From the NCBI GenBank assembly GCA_026388615.1, contig JAPLJL010000070.1, forward strand, positions 1 to 5,524: DNA of 5,524 nucleotides, given 5' to 3'. Origin of the DNA: Pseudomonadota bacterium (lineage in GTDB: Bacteria > Desulfobacterota > JAPLJL01). A model generated the notes under the pieces. That model saw only the letters and a program-made list of their open reading frames with translations. It was not told the DNA's origin and did no database searches. The translations under genes and the position numbers were made by a program. Shown one piece after another: positions 4,547 through 5,524 of this stretch. Within the stretch, counting starts at the first letter, position 1. Each line of letters starts with the position of its first letter.

Positions 4547-5524
4547 ATGAATCACGACCCAAAAACTTCGGACTCAAAAATTGATTTCTCCGCCTGCGTC
4601 CGCTGCGGGACCTGCCTGGCCGGATGCCCGACCTACGAGGAATTGAAAGACGAGTCTTTCTCCCCCCGGGGACGGGTTGCGCTCGGCAGTTCGCTGGATT
4701 CCGGCCGCCTCCCGGTCAGCCCCGGAACCGGCCGGCATTTTTCGGCCTGTCTCCTCTGTCTGGCCTGCGAGGCCAACTGCCCTAACGGGGTTAAAACCGA
4801 ATCCATCATCCTCGGTTCCCGACGGATGATCCAGGAGAAAAAAGGCATCCCGCTTTTGAAGCGTGCCGCTTTCAAGAACATGCTGGGTTCCTCCGCCAGC
4901 CGCCGGGCCATTTTCCCTTTTCTCCCCGCCGTGAAAATCCTGAAAAACCGGGAGGGACGGCTCAAGCCCTGGCAGGTGATGAAACCTTTCCTTTACAAAA
5001 TCGATCCGGAACGGAGTTATCCCCTCCCTGATATCAAGGACACTCCCGAAATCAATCTTCCTCCTCTCGAGGCCGGCCTGCCCCGGATATTCATTTTCTC
5101 CGGCTGCCTGGGTGACATCTTCTATCCTCGGATTAGTGAAGCCGCGGTTTCCCTGATCAGAAAAACCAGGGCCGGGGTCATCCTGCCCCGGGAAAGAATC
5201 TGCTGCGGTTTACCGCTCTCCGCCGGCGGAGACGAAGAGGGCGCCCGCGCTCTCGCCCGGCGCAATCTGGAAATAATCAACCGTTACCATCCCGACCTGA
5301 TCGTCAGCCCCTGCCCTTCCTGCGCCCGCTTTCTGAAAGGCGAGCTGCCCCGGCTCCTGGAAGAAGATCCCGCCGCCGGAGAAATCGGGAAAAAGGTGGT
5401 TGACCTCTCGGAATACCTGGTTTCCCGGCCCGACCCGCTCCCCCGGCCGGAGAAAAAACTTTCCGGTCTTTTGACCTACCATGACCCTTGCCACCTGGCC
5501 CGGGGAATGGACATATCCAAGGAG
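4547..5524 (+). CDS. GlcF/LutA/HdrD-type (Fe-S)-binding oxidoreductase subunit (3' truncated)
   Basis: The frame is open to the right edge; 326 residues are visible of a family usually about 400-450 long. Two 4Fe-4S motifs come first: CVRCGTCLAGCP (Cys17, 20, 23, 27) and CLLCLACEANCP (Cys68, 71, 74, 78), with SPRGR (39-43) between them, a hallmark of glycolate-oxidase iron-sulfur subunits. A first cysteine-rich CCG domain follows: SGCLGD (Cys187), ICCG (Cys219, Cys220) and SPCPSC (Cys256, Cys259). A second begins with YHDPCH (Cys315) at the edge. Such proteins take electrons from an FAD-linked 2-hydroxyacid oxidase (GlcD, LldD-like or other) and pass them to quinone or another carrier. The catalytic FAD partner is not in the window; a downstream position is expected if it is linked. 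The gene is divergent from the envelope block and has a repeat-derived leader. GlcF-like is the best guess, but LutA, GlpC and HdrD relatives share these motifs, so I give no symbol. Confidence 0.88.
   Translation, partial: MNHDPKTSDSKIDFSACVRCGTCLAGCPTYEELKDESFSPRGRVALGSSLDSGRLPVSPGTGRHFSACLLCLACEANCPNGVKTESIILGSRRMIQEKKGIPLLKRAAFKNMLGSSASRRAIFPFLPAVKILKNREGRLKPWQVMKPFLYKIDPERSYPLPDIKDTPEINLPPLEAGLPRIFIFSGCLGDIFYPRISEAAVSLIRKTRAGVILPRERICCGLPLSAGGDEEGARALARRNLEIINRYHPDLIVSPCPSCARFLKGELPRLLEEDPAAGEIGKKVVDLSEYLVSRPDPLPRPEKKLSGLLTYHDPCHLARGMDISKE

Noticed and set aside
4284..4577. 97- and 64-codon - strand reading frames over the 170-bp element
   Set aside because: They are translations of an intergenic palindromic repeat, a known source of spurious small proteins, and overlap the start of the iron-sulfur gene.
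4633..5494. - strand reading frames (4633-4965 and 5210-5494) inside the iron-sulfur gene
   Set aside because: The + strand has two 4Fe-4S motifs and a CCG domain in one continuous frame; the antisense frames have nothing recognisable.
1..5524. A novel defence, mobile or biosynthetic system
   Set aside because: No nuclease, toxin, transposase, reverse transcriptase, phage or biosynthetic core gene is present; the five genes are housekeeping or envelope types.

Overview
The window looks like chromosomal DNA from a Gram-negative, probably uncultivated bacterium. The Gram-negative reading rests on a lipoprotein signal with a clear lipobox and a signal-peptide protein whose C-terminal half looks like a beta-barrel. 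The genes are mostly G+C-rich, with an A+T-richer stretch inside the putative outer-membrane gene. Several intergenic spacers carry structured repeats of kinds I associate from memory with genomes of candidate phyla and Desulfobacterota-like bacteria. The sequence alone does not fix the phylum.

Layout from left to right: (1) the C-terminal 345 codons of a phytoene-desaturase-like FAD oxidoreductase, + strand, open at the left edge; (2) a 123-base convergent spacer with a heptamer repeat and a two-hairpin repeat; (3) a HAD-superfamily phosphatase, - strand; (4) a 167-base spacer with a composite inverted repeat; (5) a metallophosphoesterase lipoprotein, - strand; (6) an 82-base spacer with an imperfect hairpin; (7) an unrecognised signal-peptide protein with a membrane-helical front part and a probable beta-barrel, - strand; (8) a 273-base divergent spacer whose right part is a 170-base inverted-repeat element ending 9 bases before the next start codon; (9) a GlcF/LutA/HdrD-type iron-sulfur protein, + strand, running off the right edge with 326 codons visible.

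The three minus-strand genes (4273 down to 1163) could form one transcription unit in the order envelope protein, lipoprotein phosphoesterase, HAD phosphatase. The 82- and 167-base gaps with hairpins leave room for processing or internal promoters. The FAD enzyme and the iron-sulfur protein flank this block and have no obvious shared pathway with it. The iron-sulfur protein normally works with an FAD-linked oxidase (GlcD type), which would have to lie beyond the right edge.

I do not see a new defence, mobile or biosynthetic system. The most noteworthy signal is that every intergenic gap contains a different structured repeat, and one of them forms the immediate leader of the iron-sulfur gene.
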